Assembly: GCA_002633005.1 (NCBI GenBank)
Contig: NMRA01000007.1
Location: 1,677,550 to 1,741,549, forward strand
Reading direction: 5' to 3'
Length of the DNA: 64,000 nt
Origin: Phoronis australis
Lineage: Eukaryota; Phoronida; Phoronidae
The position numbers and the translations under genes were made by a program. Position 1 is the stretch's first letter; the number at the start of each line of letters is the position of its first letter. Below, in pieces: positions 1 through 18,400 of the stretch. Below the pieces are notes generated by a model, which was not told the DNA's origin, did not search any database, and saw nothing but the letters and a program-made list of their open reading frames with translations.

Positions 1-142
1 ACTTGGGGGGGGGGGCAGTGCAGAGTATTAGCCAGGATTTTGCCTGTCAGACATTCGCACCCCCCCAAACTGCCAAATGGAATCTGGAGAATTTTAGGGG
101 GGTGAGCATGGCTCCCTTGGCCCCCTTCTAAATCCGCCACTG
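1..142 (-). repeat. MITE family A, copy 1 (truncated by window edge)
   Basis: Reverse-oriented copy of a short repeat whose ends read CAGTGGCGGATTTAG and GGATCCGCCCCTG in the forward sense. Other copies are at 21895-22056, 40075-40216, 52228-52379 and 53042-53153. It shares the internal phrases 'tttggcagttcg', 'gcgaatgtctg' and 'ggctaatactctgcc' with them. The window starts inside the element, so its GGATCCGCC end is missing. It ends only 20 bp upstream of the ASB3 exon at 163. Confidence 0.8.
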
Positions 143-162
143 GGCTCTTTATATTGTTTCAG

Positions 163-371
163 TGATGGGACCCAAACAGCACTTGGCAGTCTGTTCAACT
201 CTCCATCGTTCTGTAGCCGGGCTCAGCTAGACACGTTAGTGCAGGAAGTAACGTGGGACAAGTCAGCAGTCGTAAGGTTGCTTTTGGAGTTTACAGGAAA
301 TGTCAGGTTGGACCCAAATGTTGAGTCGACAGTTGGCAGAGATCAGTGGCTGAAGCTAACTGCAATTACAG
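163..371 (+). CDS. ASB3: ASB3-like penultimate exon
   Basis: Acceptor 'tatattgtttcag' at 162, donor 'ACAG/gtgatg' after 371. It encodes about 69 residues between the ankyrin array and the SOCS box, including the phrase RLLLEFTGNV. The exon enters with the last base of a split codon and leaves in phase 1. An in-frame TAA follows at 403-405 if the donor is not used. Confidence 0.75.
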
Positions 372-1725
372 GTGATGAAAGGGATGCATTAGTCTATTTT
401 ACCTAAGGTCATATGCCTGCCAGTCGTAGAGTAGAAGGTTGGAGGAATTGTGAAACTTACGCTGTAGTAGTTATAAGACTTCAGCATTAAAACTAACAAA
501 AAACAGACCATTGGCTGCATTTAAAGTGACTTAAATGAACTATGTGCTCGGAAACAATATGAAGTAAACCAGACTTAGTTAGGACTTGGCTTATGACCTT
601 TGCATTGACCCTTCATTTCAATAAAGTCTCCCTCCTTGCATTCATTGTCGTTCACATTTTGCTACTTCTAATGGCTTCTGTTTAAATAATTTTCTGTTGG
701 CTAATAGGTAAAGTTATTGTTGAGGTGATGACAATGCTCTTCACACTGCTCACACCAGGGGGCACTCCACGGTATTTTGAGATGAATTGTTTGAGTGAGT
801 GACATATTAGAGACACAACCTTCATACAGTTTCATCTTTGCGCTAACACGTCCTGGTATTAAACCTGTAACAAACCTGCCTTTTGTCAAAATTCAATCTT
901 TTTTATTCATATCACTCAACATGATTATAAAACTGCATGGTCTCAAGTTATATATAGATAATGTGAATTCTGGGTTTTGGAAGTAATGGTAGTATATAAT
1001 GGCTTGACTTGATTAGGCTGGTCTCAAGAAATTACGCACTGACTCTTCTTCCCAGATTTAGAAATCAGAAGTTCAGATTAAGTTTATTGCTGTAACTGGT
1101 TTTATCAAAAGCATTTTACATTATGCAGAAACATAGCTGCTTTAAAGGATTGTTATTTCCCAACTGAAAGTATTGTACAGTAAAACTTGCATAAATTGGA
1201 CTCGCATGAAGCAGATTTACACTGAAAACGTACAAAGTTCTGCAATATGGTTGTTTGTTGCACTCGGCCCGTTAGACCAGTCAGTTTTTCAACTTACTCT
1301 GACAAAATTTCTCGGTACAATTGAATCTGACTTGTGCGAGTTTTACTTCGATAATTTTAAAGCCTTAACTTAAAGTGTATTTGAATTAGAACCACAACAA
1401 TGCCCCTCCCTATTTTGCGAAATTTGCACAAATAGCCGCATAATAATATTTATCATCTGAGCTATGGTTGGCAGATCATTAATGGAGCTGTGAGAATTTG
1501 AGAATTGCAACCTTGTATAATGAAGTTCAATGTGACTGCTTCTTTTCAGACAATCCCCGATCACTGGAACATATATGTCGCCTTGCCATTCGCCAGTGTC
1601 TGGGCTCCGGACGTTTGCGTTCAGATGAGCATGTGAAATCTCTTGGACTTCCTCTGAATCTTACGTCTTATATTTTATATGAGGATCTTTGTTATGAAGA
1701 CATTGTTGATCTAATGAAGACATGA
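163..1725 (+). CDS. ASB3: ASB3-like ankyrin repeat and SOCS box protein, last two exons (partial)
   Basis: C-terminal end of a substrate receptor for an Elongin B/C-Cullin-5 ubiquitin ligase. Exons 163-371 and 1550-1725 join in phase 1 (ATTACAG/gtgatg donor, cttttcag/AC acceptor) and end at TGA 1723-1725. The second exon is a SOCS box: a BC-box SLEHICRLAIR, then RLRSDEHVKSLGLPL where the Cul5 box is expected, then YILYED. The order LLEFT, WLKLTAIT, CRLAIR, RLRSD, YILYED matches the human ASB3 tail better than the ASB1, ASB7 or ASB8 tails I recall; that choice is from memory. The ankyrin repeats must lie left of the window. The gene converges on ZFPL1. The family call (SOCS box) is firm; the ASB3 orthology is likely. 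Confidence 0.8.
1550..1725 (+). CDS. ASB3: ASB3-like terminal exon (SOCS box)
   Basis: Acceptor 'tgcttcttttcag' ending at 1549. The exon encodes DNPRSLEHICRLAIR and then RLRSDEHVKSLGLPL, a typical SOCS box, and ends at TGA 1723-1725. Confidence 0.85.
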
Positions 1726-2468
1726 TGTGACAGATGGAAGTAGCTGCCATTTTTTAAATAACATGTTTTATTTTGGTGTGCGGAAGAATCACCTCTCAAG
1801 GCCACTCTCGGGAGGTGAGCAAACTTTGTCGACAAGTCGGCGTATTTAGCCAAATATTTACACAACTATAGATTTTAACTGACAGTAAAAGTTTGTTTTT
1901 GAAAGTAGAAAGCTTGTAGAATTGATTTTGGACCTCATCAATCGGCCACCAATTGGATCACGTGACCATGTTTTTTTGGTAAAATTAATCAAAAAAGAAA
2001 GGTTCATTCATTAACAAAAATATGGTATTAACTACATGACCACATTTCATGTGATATTATTAATTAAAAAGATGAACTTTCAAAAATGGTGTTACTGTTT
2101 TTTAAATTCTTTAACTTTCGTTTTATATGGACAGGCTTTGATTTTTTTCATAAAAGTCCTATTAAATGTAATCGCCCTTCGTGCTAAAGTGGAACACTTA
2201 AAAAACAATTTGTAATGTTTTGGTGACTAGTGTATTTATATAAAGCATAATATCTGAAAGTTGGACAGCCATTTCTGAAGTATGATGTTCTACAGTTAGC
2301 CAAATTTGGATGCAAAGAGTGATTGCCATTCACGTTGAACCAATGTAGCATCACTTCTGCTTCTGATGTACAACACCTCTGTGGCAGATTTCTGAACTCA
2401 ACCTAGCGGGGAGAGCTGCCTTGAGAAATAGTCGACTTGATAGTATTCCAGGACAAAGTGACAGACAG

Positions 2469-2488
2469 AATAAAAATTCTGAAATAAA
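2469..2488 (+). terminator. Candidate ASB3 polyadenylation signals
   Basis: Two AATAAA hexamers (2469-2474 and 2483-2488) lie about 750 bp after the ASB3 stop codon. No transcript evidence is available, so the true cleavage site is unknown. Confidence 0.35.
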
Positions 2489-3100
2489 TGAGACCTTTTC
2501 TGTTACTGGATATCACAATTAATAACATCTTGGTGTGGGGTCAAATCACAAATACTGATATTGCATAGTATTTTTGTAACAGTATGCTACTCCACTTCAA
2601 CAAATTAATAGTAATTTGTCTTGACAAAATCAGGACTGTTCTACAAACAAAAATGATTAATATCAAGTTTGTTGACGTGAGACAGCAAGTGGTTATTCAG
2701 TACATAACACCCTGTTCCCCTTAGTTACATGTCAACATACATCTACTAATCAGCAGTAAGCTGTGGAAGGTAAATGGTAAGAAAAAGGAAACTCAGGAAT
2801 TTGCATGAACTTACTCTCTTGTCCACCAGAGGGCAGCAGGAACCATTGGTTCTGTAACTGCCAACAGTTCTGCATGTCTTCTTCAAACCCAAACGCAATG
2901 AAAATCCAACTAAAAACCAAGTGAGTTAACAAATAGTTGGCACTTGAAATTGAGCAGATGTTAGCTCATGTCAACCACATAAGTCATTTACGTACACTCC
3001 AGCCAATGAGAAAGTTTAGGCAACTGCATAACCCAACTTGAAGACATGAGTCCTTATTCACAATAGTGTGTTAAGAACAGAAAATATTCGCCAAATGAGC

Positions 3101-3275
3101 TGTATATTTAGATGATCCTTGTCAATGTATATTTAGATGATCCTTGTCAATGTATATTTAGATGATCCTTGTCAATGTATATTTAGATGATCCTTGTCAA
3201 TGTATATTTAGATGATCCTTGTCAATGTATATTTAGATGATCCTTGTCAATGTATATTTAGATGATCCTTGTCAA
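3101..3275. repeat. 25-bp minisatellite, 7 perfect copies
   Basis: The unit is TGTATATTTAGATGATCCTT followed by GTCAA, repeated exactly seven times head to tail with no mismatch. It lies between ASB3 and ZFPL1. Perfect identity implies recent expansion, so copy number may vary between individuals. Confidence 0.98.
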
Positions 3276-3690
3276 CTTTTAACTATTAACCTTTGTCCAA
3301 CATTTCAATACAATACAGTAACAATCAAGTTTGTATATTACACATTGCTTTCACACACATAAGTCACCATTCATATTGTATATTATAACATTATACATAT
3401 CTTTGGTGCCAACATGTCAGCTTGTGGCATTAAAGACCCATGCAGCACTAAATGGGTTAAGCCAGAATAGAAAACTTTAAACTGGAATTAAACAAGTTGA
3501 TGGCGATGAATATTCCCACAGAAGTATTCAATGAACTCAGTTCAGTTCAAGATTTTGAATGCGTAACTAGAATGCAAATTCACTTGATATAAAATAACAT
3601 AATGAAGAGTTCTAACCAAAACAATGATTCTCACAGGTGGCGCTGCATGGGGCTTTCAATAACCAACAGAATGACTGGTTAGCTGCAAGA

Positions 3691-3826
3691 CCTGGCGTAC
3701 GTTCAGTAGACGCTAGGACCTAGCTAAAACCAAGTCAAAGTCACGTGTTCTCATTTAAAATACACGGCAATATCTCGCAAAGTCTTGCTTTTTAGCAAGG
3801 TCCTAGCGTTACTGAACGGGAGGCTG
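3691..3826 (+). repeat. MITE family B, copy 1
   Basis: Short palindromic element with imperfect terminal inverted repeats: left CCTGGCGTACGTTCAG then cgctaggacctagctaaaa, right tttttagcaaggtcctagcg then ttactgaacgggaggctgg. The middle holds GTCACGTG and 'aaaatacacggcaatatctc'. Other copies are at 42733-42889, 44676-44804 and, reversed, 54650-54783. Confidence 0.85.
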
Positions 3827-3898
3827 GCATCCTGAATCTCTTTGGCAACTGATAGACTTCTGAAAGTATTTTGATCTCGACAGTTTTTTGTTGAAGCC

Positions 3899-3990
3899 AT
3901 TTAGTATACATGGGCGGCGCAAGACTGAAATAAGTGGGGCTATAGCTCCCCAGCCCCCCTATGGTGCGCCGCCCATGTTATATGCTAAAT
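3899..3990. repeat. Fold-back element with GGGCGGCGCA arms
   Basis: The left arm ATTTAGTATACATGGGCGG continues to CGCA. It pairs with a right arm starting TGCGCCGCCCATGT and ending ATATGCTAAAT. The arms are about 22 bp and the loop about 45 bp. This is probably a short MITE; I saw no second copy in the window. Confidence 0.6.
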
Positions 3991-4750
3991 ATGCTAACCT
4001 TGTCCACTGAAAAGGCTTAGCTGCCACTGATAAGTGACATGGTTGACGTCCCAGCATTCACCTGTTAGAACTTTCAAAAAATTAAGATCAAGACCACTTG
4101 TTTTTATTTTAATACAGTATCCGCAAACAAAATCTTTCAAAACAAACTAAGCACTTCGAGTGTAACATTTACTCAACTGTTAACATAACTTTTTATACAA
4201 TATAATTAATTGCAAAAATTGGCAGACTCGCAATCCAGGCAAAAACAATTCAGTTATAAACTGAACTTAAAGACACTTAAACATGGGAATCATTAATCAA
4301 CAGAAAGCCAGGTGAAGTCAATATAGGACATTCAAAGTAGAATGAATATTTGTAAACTATCGTAAATAAAGAATAGCATACCAACATAGCAGTTTTTAAA
4401 GTTGGTGACGTGTGGCTTTAAATGAATTTAACCATAAAATAACAATTATTCGGATACCATTAGGACAGACGTATACATTGTTAAAATGGCTTCGAAATAA
4501 CTGAGTTAGAGCTTGAAAGATAATTCTGTACACAGTATACCACAGTCTTAAAGTGACACTTGGTAAAAGCCAATGGCACATATTGTTCACATTAACAAGG
4601 TATTGCAACTCTAACAAACATAAGCCACATGGCAAATCAACAGCACTGCTATGCGTCTAAAAATACACCCTAAAGATTAATTCAATGCTTTTCCCATTTG
4701 ATAATGAAACAAAAATGAACATAGATTACTATTTCACCAACTAATAACAC

Positions 4751-4788
4751 GGGGGGGNCCAACTAATAACACAGGGGGGGGAATCACC
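4751..4788. other. Poly-G tract with ambiguous base and duplicated flank
   Basis: A G7 run is followed by N at 4758. The flank 'ccaactaataacac' is then repeated before a second G run. This is probably a base-calling or assembly problem at a homopolymer and not a real tandem duplication. Confidence 0.7.
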
Positions 4789-6111
4789 CGACATGACGTT
4801 TAATGAGCATATCAAATATCAAAAAAGTTTTGAGTTTATGGGCAGTGGTCATATGGCCATCTGCAATTTTAGAACAATTGGATTTTCTATACAAATGGAG
4901 AGGTAGCAAAGGTACTTATGGCCCCCTCACCTGATTTAAGCAAAGACTTTTTGTCACAAGAGAATATGAATAGTCATTGACCTCAATAACTGAGGGGGAC
5001 ATCGGCTAAGTACATACCTTAATAGCTCAATTTCTTGTTTTTTCTGTCGAGTGTACACATTCAATACTAAAGAATTGGAACGAAAATAAACCCCTTTTAT
5101 AAATCCATGAAATTAACCCACTTTTAATGACTAGGTTGTCTCTAATTCATGATAACAATTTCTTCAGAGAAATAACTACCATATTGACCATATATCTGAT
5201 GTCCAATATAATGCAGTGCCTAAAACATAAATAAACAGTGAAAAAAATAACTTTGCTCTTATGAAAGCCAATGTGCCGAGTTCTCCCTGAATTCATTTAA
5301 GCATTCCCAAGTGACCACAATAATATAAGTATGTTTAAAATACTTCAAGTGGTTTAAGTTCTTCACGGTCAATTAGTATTCTATTTCATACACATCACCC
5401 CAGCTGATAATCCCATAGTTGCTGTAGCTCTTTCATTTTTCCAACACATTTAGTGTAAGCCAGTGAGGAAAGGATGCTTTGATACAGAACTGAGGTGAAT
5501 CTCAACAGAGAGTTCTAGAGACTGAAAATTGCCAACCCATGGACTCTTAATTGCTACATGGGAATTTCCGAAAGAGACATTTTTGGTCCATAAAAAGGTC
5601 ATCAGCTAGTTTACTAACTTCTTAATTTAGAAGTTACTAGCTTTTGATAACAAGTGATAATTTGGCAATGGAATCATCACTGTACTTCTCTTTTAGTAGC
5701 CTCCATCTTGCAACATACTTTAATGGTTGAATGAGTGGACAATAAGTTATGAAAAGGCACCCTGGAGGCATTTTTGGAGGCGAAATCACTTTGGGAAAGT
5801 TGATGTTTTGGAAACCTTTAGCCTGTAGCACTTCACCCAGTAGACAATATTAAGATTTTTAATTTAATAAAAAAACTTCCACAAGACTTCAATTGATTGG
5901 CCTGCTTATTTTGTCCCAAATTCCTATAAATATTCATAGGTGAAGGCCTGTCATTCTTATAGGCCAGATCAATATTCAGTTGTGAAAGTGGCGCAATAAG
6001 GAAACTGCAATAATACTAAACATAAAAACCACTGGTGCTGTGGTGGGAAAATATATAATGAAACTGCAGAACTCGGCACAAGGCCTTTGGGACTTCAATT
6101 CTTCAGTCATA

Positions 6112-12363
<6,252 letters not shown>

Positions 12364-12445
12364 ATGGAGAGCTTTTGGAACAGACTGGATATTTCACCCC
12401 CACCCGTATTTTACCCAGCGCATGAAAAGGATGAATTTAACCGTG
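12364..12445 (+). CDS. NEPRO: NEPRO coding exon 1
   Basis: The start ATG is at 12364, preceded by 'cctcgtg'. It encodes MESFWNRLDISPPPV through EFNR and leaves in phase 1 at CGTG/gtacaatc. The donor was chosen for phase and for distance from WNR to the next conserved block. Without it the frame runs on to TGA at 12556-12558. Confidence 0.65.
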
Positions 12446-15400
12446 GTACAATCTTTTCGTCAAGTTTCTCAGATTTATTCAGTGTGTTGTTGCTGCCGGT
12501 TGTACTCCATGTTTTACTTCGTTCATACTTCCACCCTAAATTTAAACTGTTAAAATGAAGATTACTGAATACTCTCTCCTATCCCTGGTCCACAGGCCCT
12601 TGGGTTTATCTGTTCCTCGATCGCAAATGACGTCACTCAATAATATATATATAAGAAAAAATAAAGGTTGGACACTCAAAATCTGTTTGCTCAGAATTTT
12701 CTACTCAAATGTGCATGGAACTCCACGAAACTAGCATCGGACAACTCTTAGAATACTTTCTTTCATTCGATCTCTTCAAATTGCCTTCGAGTGGTGATTT
12801 GGCGACAAAAATGCCAAAAGAATGCCAAAATCACAAATTCAAGGAAGTGATTCCGTGATGTCATGGCAGACGGTCTTCGCATATCAGGGTTTTTGACGGA
12901 CGCTCCCGAGCTAAGTCTGAAAGTCTAATTTCGCGCGGCTTTCATCGTCAATCCCTCGACTACTTGATCATGAGAAGCAGAGAGCACTTTATTGCCAAAT
13001 AAATGTAATTACTCACATGTTTGTGTCAATTATAAATTATCCTGACACTGTATTAATATGCGAAATTTTTTGTGTACTGTGATTTCTTATGAAGGTTTTA
13101 CTTTTGGCCAAAACCATTGAGTTAACTCGTCAGCCACGCGCATTGTAATACTTGCACGGACTGCGTTTCCTGGCTGAGTGTGTGTTGTGCTTCAATCAAA
13201 AAAGTGCGTGATGTCAAGATGAGAAACAAGATACGCCAATTTATGTAATAAAATTCTAAGTTAAGGGCTAAAATGAGCTGTCAGTGGAATAAAGTTACAA
13301 ATAATCATTAAAATACTAACTTTAACATTCTCAATTAGTTGAGTTTTGGATTAGAATTATTGAAATTTGAAATATAGGTTGCTTGCTCAAACTCAAAGTT
13401 TCACCTACGACAGGCGTACAAGTTAAAGCACAACTTAAATCCGCCATGTTTACTATTTCAGGTCCTTGAATTCAGAGTTTTGAGATTGTTTTGGAAATTC
13501 CATCGCCAATTCACCACTCACGAAGACAGTTAATGGGATCTAGGAAAGATAAGGCTTCGAAGGTTTATGCAACACCAGACTATGGGAGGTGCACACAGAT
13601 TTTATTCGGATTTTGGACGGTTGAAGTTGGGAGCCTCGGCTTGGCAAAGTTTAAGTGTCCAACCTTTATGTTTTCTTATATATATTATTGAGTGACGTCA
13701 TTTGCGATCGAGGAACAGATAAACCCAAGCGCCTGTGCCCTGGTCCAAATAGGTATAGATCATTAGATGTGAGGAATTTATTTTGATGTGCTTCTCAGTT
13801 TTCTCACCCAAACACATGATGTGGAGCACTAATTTGAGTATTTTCTGCTGTTTGTTTCAGGTGAAATTAAAAAACTATCAACAATCCTTCAAACTTCAGT
13901 ACAGACTGAGAAAGATCTATGGCAATCCTTGACACTGGAGCGATACTTGTTGTCCAGGATGATTTATAAGGCCAACAATTCCCACAGAAGAGAGAAAGGC
14001 TTCCAAGCTCTGCGCAAGGTCTCAAATAAATGCTTATAATTAACCAGTTACTGATGTTTTTCTCTCGGGTCTGGACATTTGTCCTTAAGTGTCAATATCT
14101 ATCAGGACATTATGAAAATCATCTGGAAAAAATTCGACATTGGTGTATGGTGACCAAAAATTGACCCACATTGATTGGCGATAGAGAAATTGAACAACTT
14201 CCAAACGGATCGATTCTTTGCCTTGAATCGTCAACTTTGCTACAAGCAAGAGAGGCACAGGGAGCGAATTCTGTCCCACTATTCCAAGAAATGATACGGG
14301 CAAATGTCTGTACTAAAATAAAATCAATCAGACATTCTGAAAACAAATCAAACCTTGTCTGATTGGACAACATTTAACAAAATCTCTGCAGTTACTGTAG
14401 TCAATTTGTTTTTTCGTCAAACCATTCCTTTTTACTTTTCCTTGTATCGATGCTTTGCATTATTTTTTTATTTTATAAAGACAGTTTCATGGGTATTGAT
14501 TTGTAAAAATTTACTTAAAATTTTCTTATTTTATTACTAAAATTCATATATATTATAATTTAAGGCACATAAAAAGAAAACTGTTGATTCAAATGAGTAA
14601 CCATAAAACAGTTTGATAGTGCATACAAATTAACAAATTCTTTAGACTATGACCTGCTTTCAAGTTTGTTATCATTATTACAGGTTTTGCGATGTGTCGT
14701 TCGTTTTGAAGCAACAAATAAGAACTTACTCGCAGCTTTGACAGAGCCATTTGACAGGTATTTTCATGCAAAAGGCTGTATTGTGCAGTTATGTTTAAAA
14801 TAAAAAATAGTAATTGCGGGTGGTCTGATACATGTTGTACCAGTCGTGCGCAGGTCACTTATGTGGGCCCATTGCACTGATCACCTGGAACCATGTTTAT
14901 GTTTTATTATATATATAATTAAAATGTTTAAAATAGGAGAAACCATATTTTATTATGAACAAGATGCTGTCACCTTGAGTAAATGTCAATCAAAGCCTTT
15001 GAATTTACAGGTATGTACCATGTCTGCTGATGAGTCTGTACTGCCTTTGCCTTTGGATATTTTTTACGAAGTTGGCATTGGTTAACTTGCTATGGTAAAA
15101 TTCAGGGGCCTGTTTTGCTAAGATGTGGTAACCATGTGACGATGTTTTTATCCAGAGAGTCTTACAACAGCTGGTCTCTGTTTAGGCTCTGCATAAAAAG
15201 TCATAAAGTTACGATATTTTGGTGAAATAAGCTCCTTAAGTAACTCTATTGGAGTTGTATGCTGTAGTTTGTATCCAAATTAGGTGTTTGTTGTCATAAA
15301 TGTTATTATTTAGAACAGTTGATTTAATTTGGATCTTACCATTTCAGTGTGACCCAGAATGCGTCAGTAGTCCACCTTCCTTCAAAACAGATGCTTGAAT

Positions 15401-18400
15401 ATGCCTTAGTTCGTCTTACAGGGTGTGCCAAGTTGCTGTCACAAGCAATACAATATTGCCTGGAGTCCCACCTGTATCTTTTACCTGTTTTGCTTAAGCA
15501 GGTTGTTACTATGGTAATCTATAGTAGGACATGTGGTAATTTAGAATGGAGCAAGAAAAAGCTTTTTTTGGCAGAAATGGTAAAGATTCAAATATCTACT
15601 TAAAATGAATGCTACAGCAGGAAGCAACGCTTAGTATTACGTCAAATCAGCAAAATTCTCAGGTAGCCAAATGAGAAATGAGGTCACCAAAACAAGGAAA
15701 CCCCAAACGTGGAGGTGCAAATATCCTGGCCCCCAAAAAATAGGAAATGGTATATCTGAATTGAAGAATCAGCAAACTGTTTGCTGAAACTTCCATGAAC
15801 ACTTGAGCTGCCTTTTTAGTGGAACAGGAAATTAGGACGTGTTAATGACCAAGTTCTTCTTGGACCCTATATCCCATGCAGGTGTCCGGATGTGTGCATT
15901 GCGACTTGGAGGCATCTTGGGAGTTTTACCAGGTCACAAAACAAATATGAGGTCGTACTGGTGACCTGCCAAATCAAACCCTGTAATGTTTTATTATTCC
16001 GCAATGCCTTTAGAGTTAGCATAAGACTTGAACTCAGGCACAAGATTTGTTGTTCTGATGCCATTCTTCTGGATTTGATTTGCACTCTCCTCATGTAGAC
16101 AAAAATTTTAATGCTACATTGGATATGTTAACGTAAAGCTTGAATTCAAGTTGAGCACTTGATGTGACTGGACATCTGAGATGACGTCCGAATTCAGATA
16201 TTGGATCTCAGGTCAAGTGCTATCAATCCTAGGTATCTGTGACATGAAATGCACTTCTGTTGGTTATCATTTTATTAAATCTTGTTTGTTTTCTGTTTTC
16301 ATGTATTGTACGAGGGGTTGCCGAAAGAGCACCCGCCAAAAGGAGTCCCCACCGTGGCTCTTTCAGAAACATGGCTAATAAAAAACATGTGTCTCATATA
16401 TATATATATGGAAAGTGTTGCTAGCTATCTCATGTTTCTATCCTTAAAATGAGCTTTAAAATATTTAAAGTTGATCACTTGTCAACCAAAGTAACAGTGG
16501 ACCTTTGGTTTTAGTAGCCAACATAGTGATTTCTGGCTGGTTTTTCAAATCCATAGCAGTTCAGGGAACAGCAGTCAGAAATACTAGTTTCCAAAAGATC
16601 CCTCCACTTTTTTCTGAAAGAGGCCCTGGGAGCATTTTGGATATAAAATTACCTGTGAGAAGGTCTTTTGGAAATTTATGGTAATGTTAAAAGTACATGT
16701 GCACTTTCTTGAATCTCTGTCTAATTGTCGGTTACAAAACCAGTCCTTTCTTGCCTATTGGGTTCACAAAATGACTCACCTGTGACTTCCAGCTTGACTT
16801 CAGTCTGCACTTTCAAAGCCCAGAAATCACATGACATCATCTCAGTTAAGGACAAGCTGAGACCAATTGTGCAGCTGTAACTGGTCTGATAGCCATTTTG
16901 TGATATAGCCGTGACATTTTCAATTACACCTTGTCACTAGGTGGCAAGACTAGTTGGTGGACCGCATTCTTGTATGGATCTTATTCAGTGGTATTTTTCA
17001 TTCTCTGTTGCCATCATGCCATCAAAATGATCATCTCAAAAACGAGTTGGAATGAAAGCAATTGCGTGTAGTTCGTGTCAACTCGGCCTGTCTTGCTCAT
17101 CAGAGTCAAGCGGCAGACGCCTTTGTGGTCTCGCAATGCTAGAGTTGTATGTAGACTCCTTCCCATTAGTGTATTTAGACTTCAGACGGCGGGCAATGTG
17201 ATAAGTGTAGGACGTTGATTACTGTAAGGGATGGTCGTGTATTCATTTCATGTACATATTGCATTATTGTACGACTACCCTTGACTGGTGTAAGATACAC
17301 TTTGCAGCAACTGGAGCATGGATTGTTTTGGCAGAACAACAGTGTGTTCGCCGGTCTCATCAGTCGTCTGTGGTGAGTATGCTATAGTTGTTAACAATAT
17401 GATTGATTTTAATCGCAGTTTCTGGTTTTTCTTTTTATTGAGGTTAAGTAATGCCAAATAAATACTTTATCATTTAAGCTCTGTGCCATCGCTACATTGT
17501 CATTCACGGCATTGTTAGAAACTTTTGAAAACGGAAAAAAATTGCAATTTTTTTTGTTTAAAATTGATGAGATTTGACTGTAAGTGTTGATAAATGACAT
17601 TAAAATGTTAGTTATTGTTTAAGTCTGTTTATGAAATCCATTGCTTTGTCAAAAAGGATGACCTGTTTTAGGATTATTTGCTGGACATGGCTAAGAAGTA
17701 CATGTGACCTATATTCCAAGCTTTTGCCATGGTTAGAGAAACTGAAGCCATCATCAGTTGATTGGGTGAGTGAGTCAGCCAATCAGGAGTGAAGAATTAA
17801 TTATATTTCCATAGTGGGCCTCTGGTCTTTTATCCTGGTGTGCTCAAACGACTAGTGTTGTTTCCCATTGTATTGTTTGCTTGTCATCAAGTTGTTTTTT
17901 TTTAATGAAATATTTATTAATTCAACCAACCAGTTGTACAGCAATATGAAATCTAGTCAAGTACATCAAACAAATTACAAACATTATCGAACCCTATAAT
18001 AGCTAGTTGCTAGGCAAAAAAGAAGACCACCTTGCCTGGAATCTCTCAGGATCCAATTTATCATTGTAAATAATTGTTTCCAGGTTGTGGTAATCACATA
18101 CCTCACGTAAAAATTACTGAAAATAGGGCTTAGCCTTTTGCAGTCTTTGCCTATATAAGTGAAATTTCGCTAAGCAAAGAATTAAATTTACAACTTCTAA
18201 TCTACAGGCTGGATCTCCAAACAAGGCGGTAGACATATTTAACTGCAGAGGGAAATCGCACTGATTTATCATCCATGTTTTTAAACATCACCAAAACTTC
18301 TGAACAAGTGAACATTCCCAATACAAATGTAGAATTGTTTCTTTGTGTTTCTCACAGAAAGAACACAAAGACGATTCACTAGCACCTATTTACACACATC

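Larger units (their letters stand above)
1726..6111. other. ASB3-ZFPL1 tail-to-tail intergenic/3' UTR region
   Basis: No coding exon was recognised here. It must hold the 3' ends of both converging genes. It also holds a 25-bp minisatellite, one family B MITE, a fold-back sequence and an ambiguous poly-G site. An AATAAA on the minus strand at 4103-4108 could end ZFPL1, but that would imply a 2-kb 3' UTR. Confidence 0.6.
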
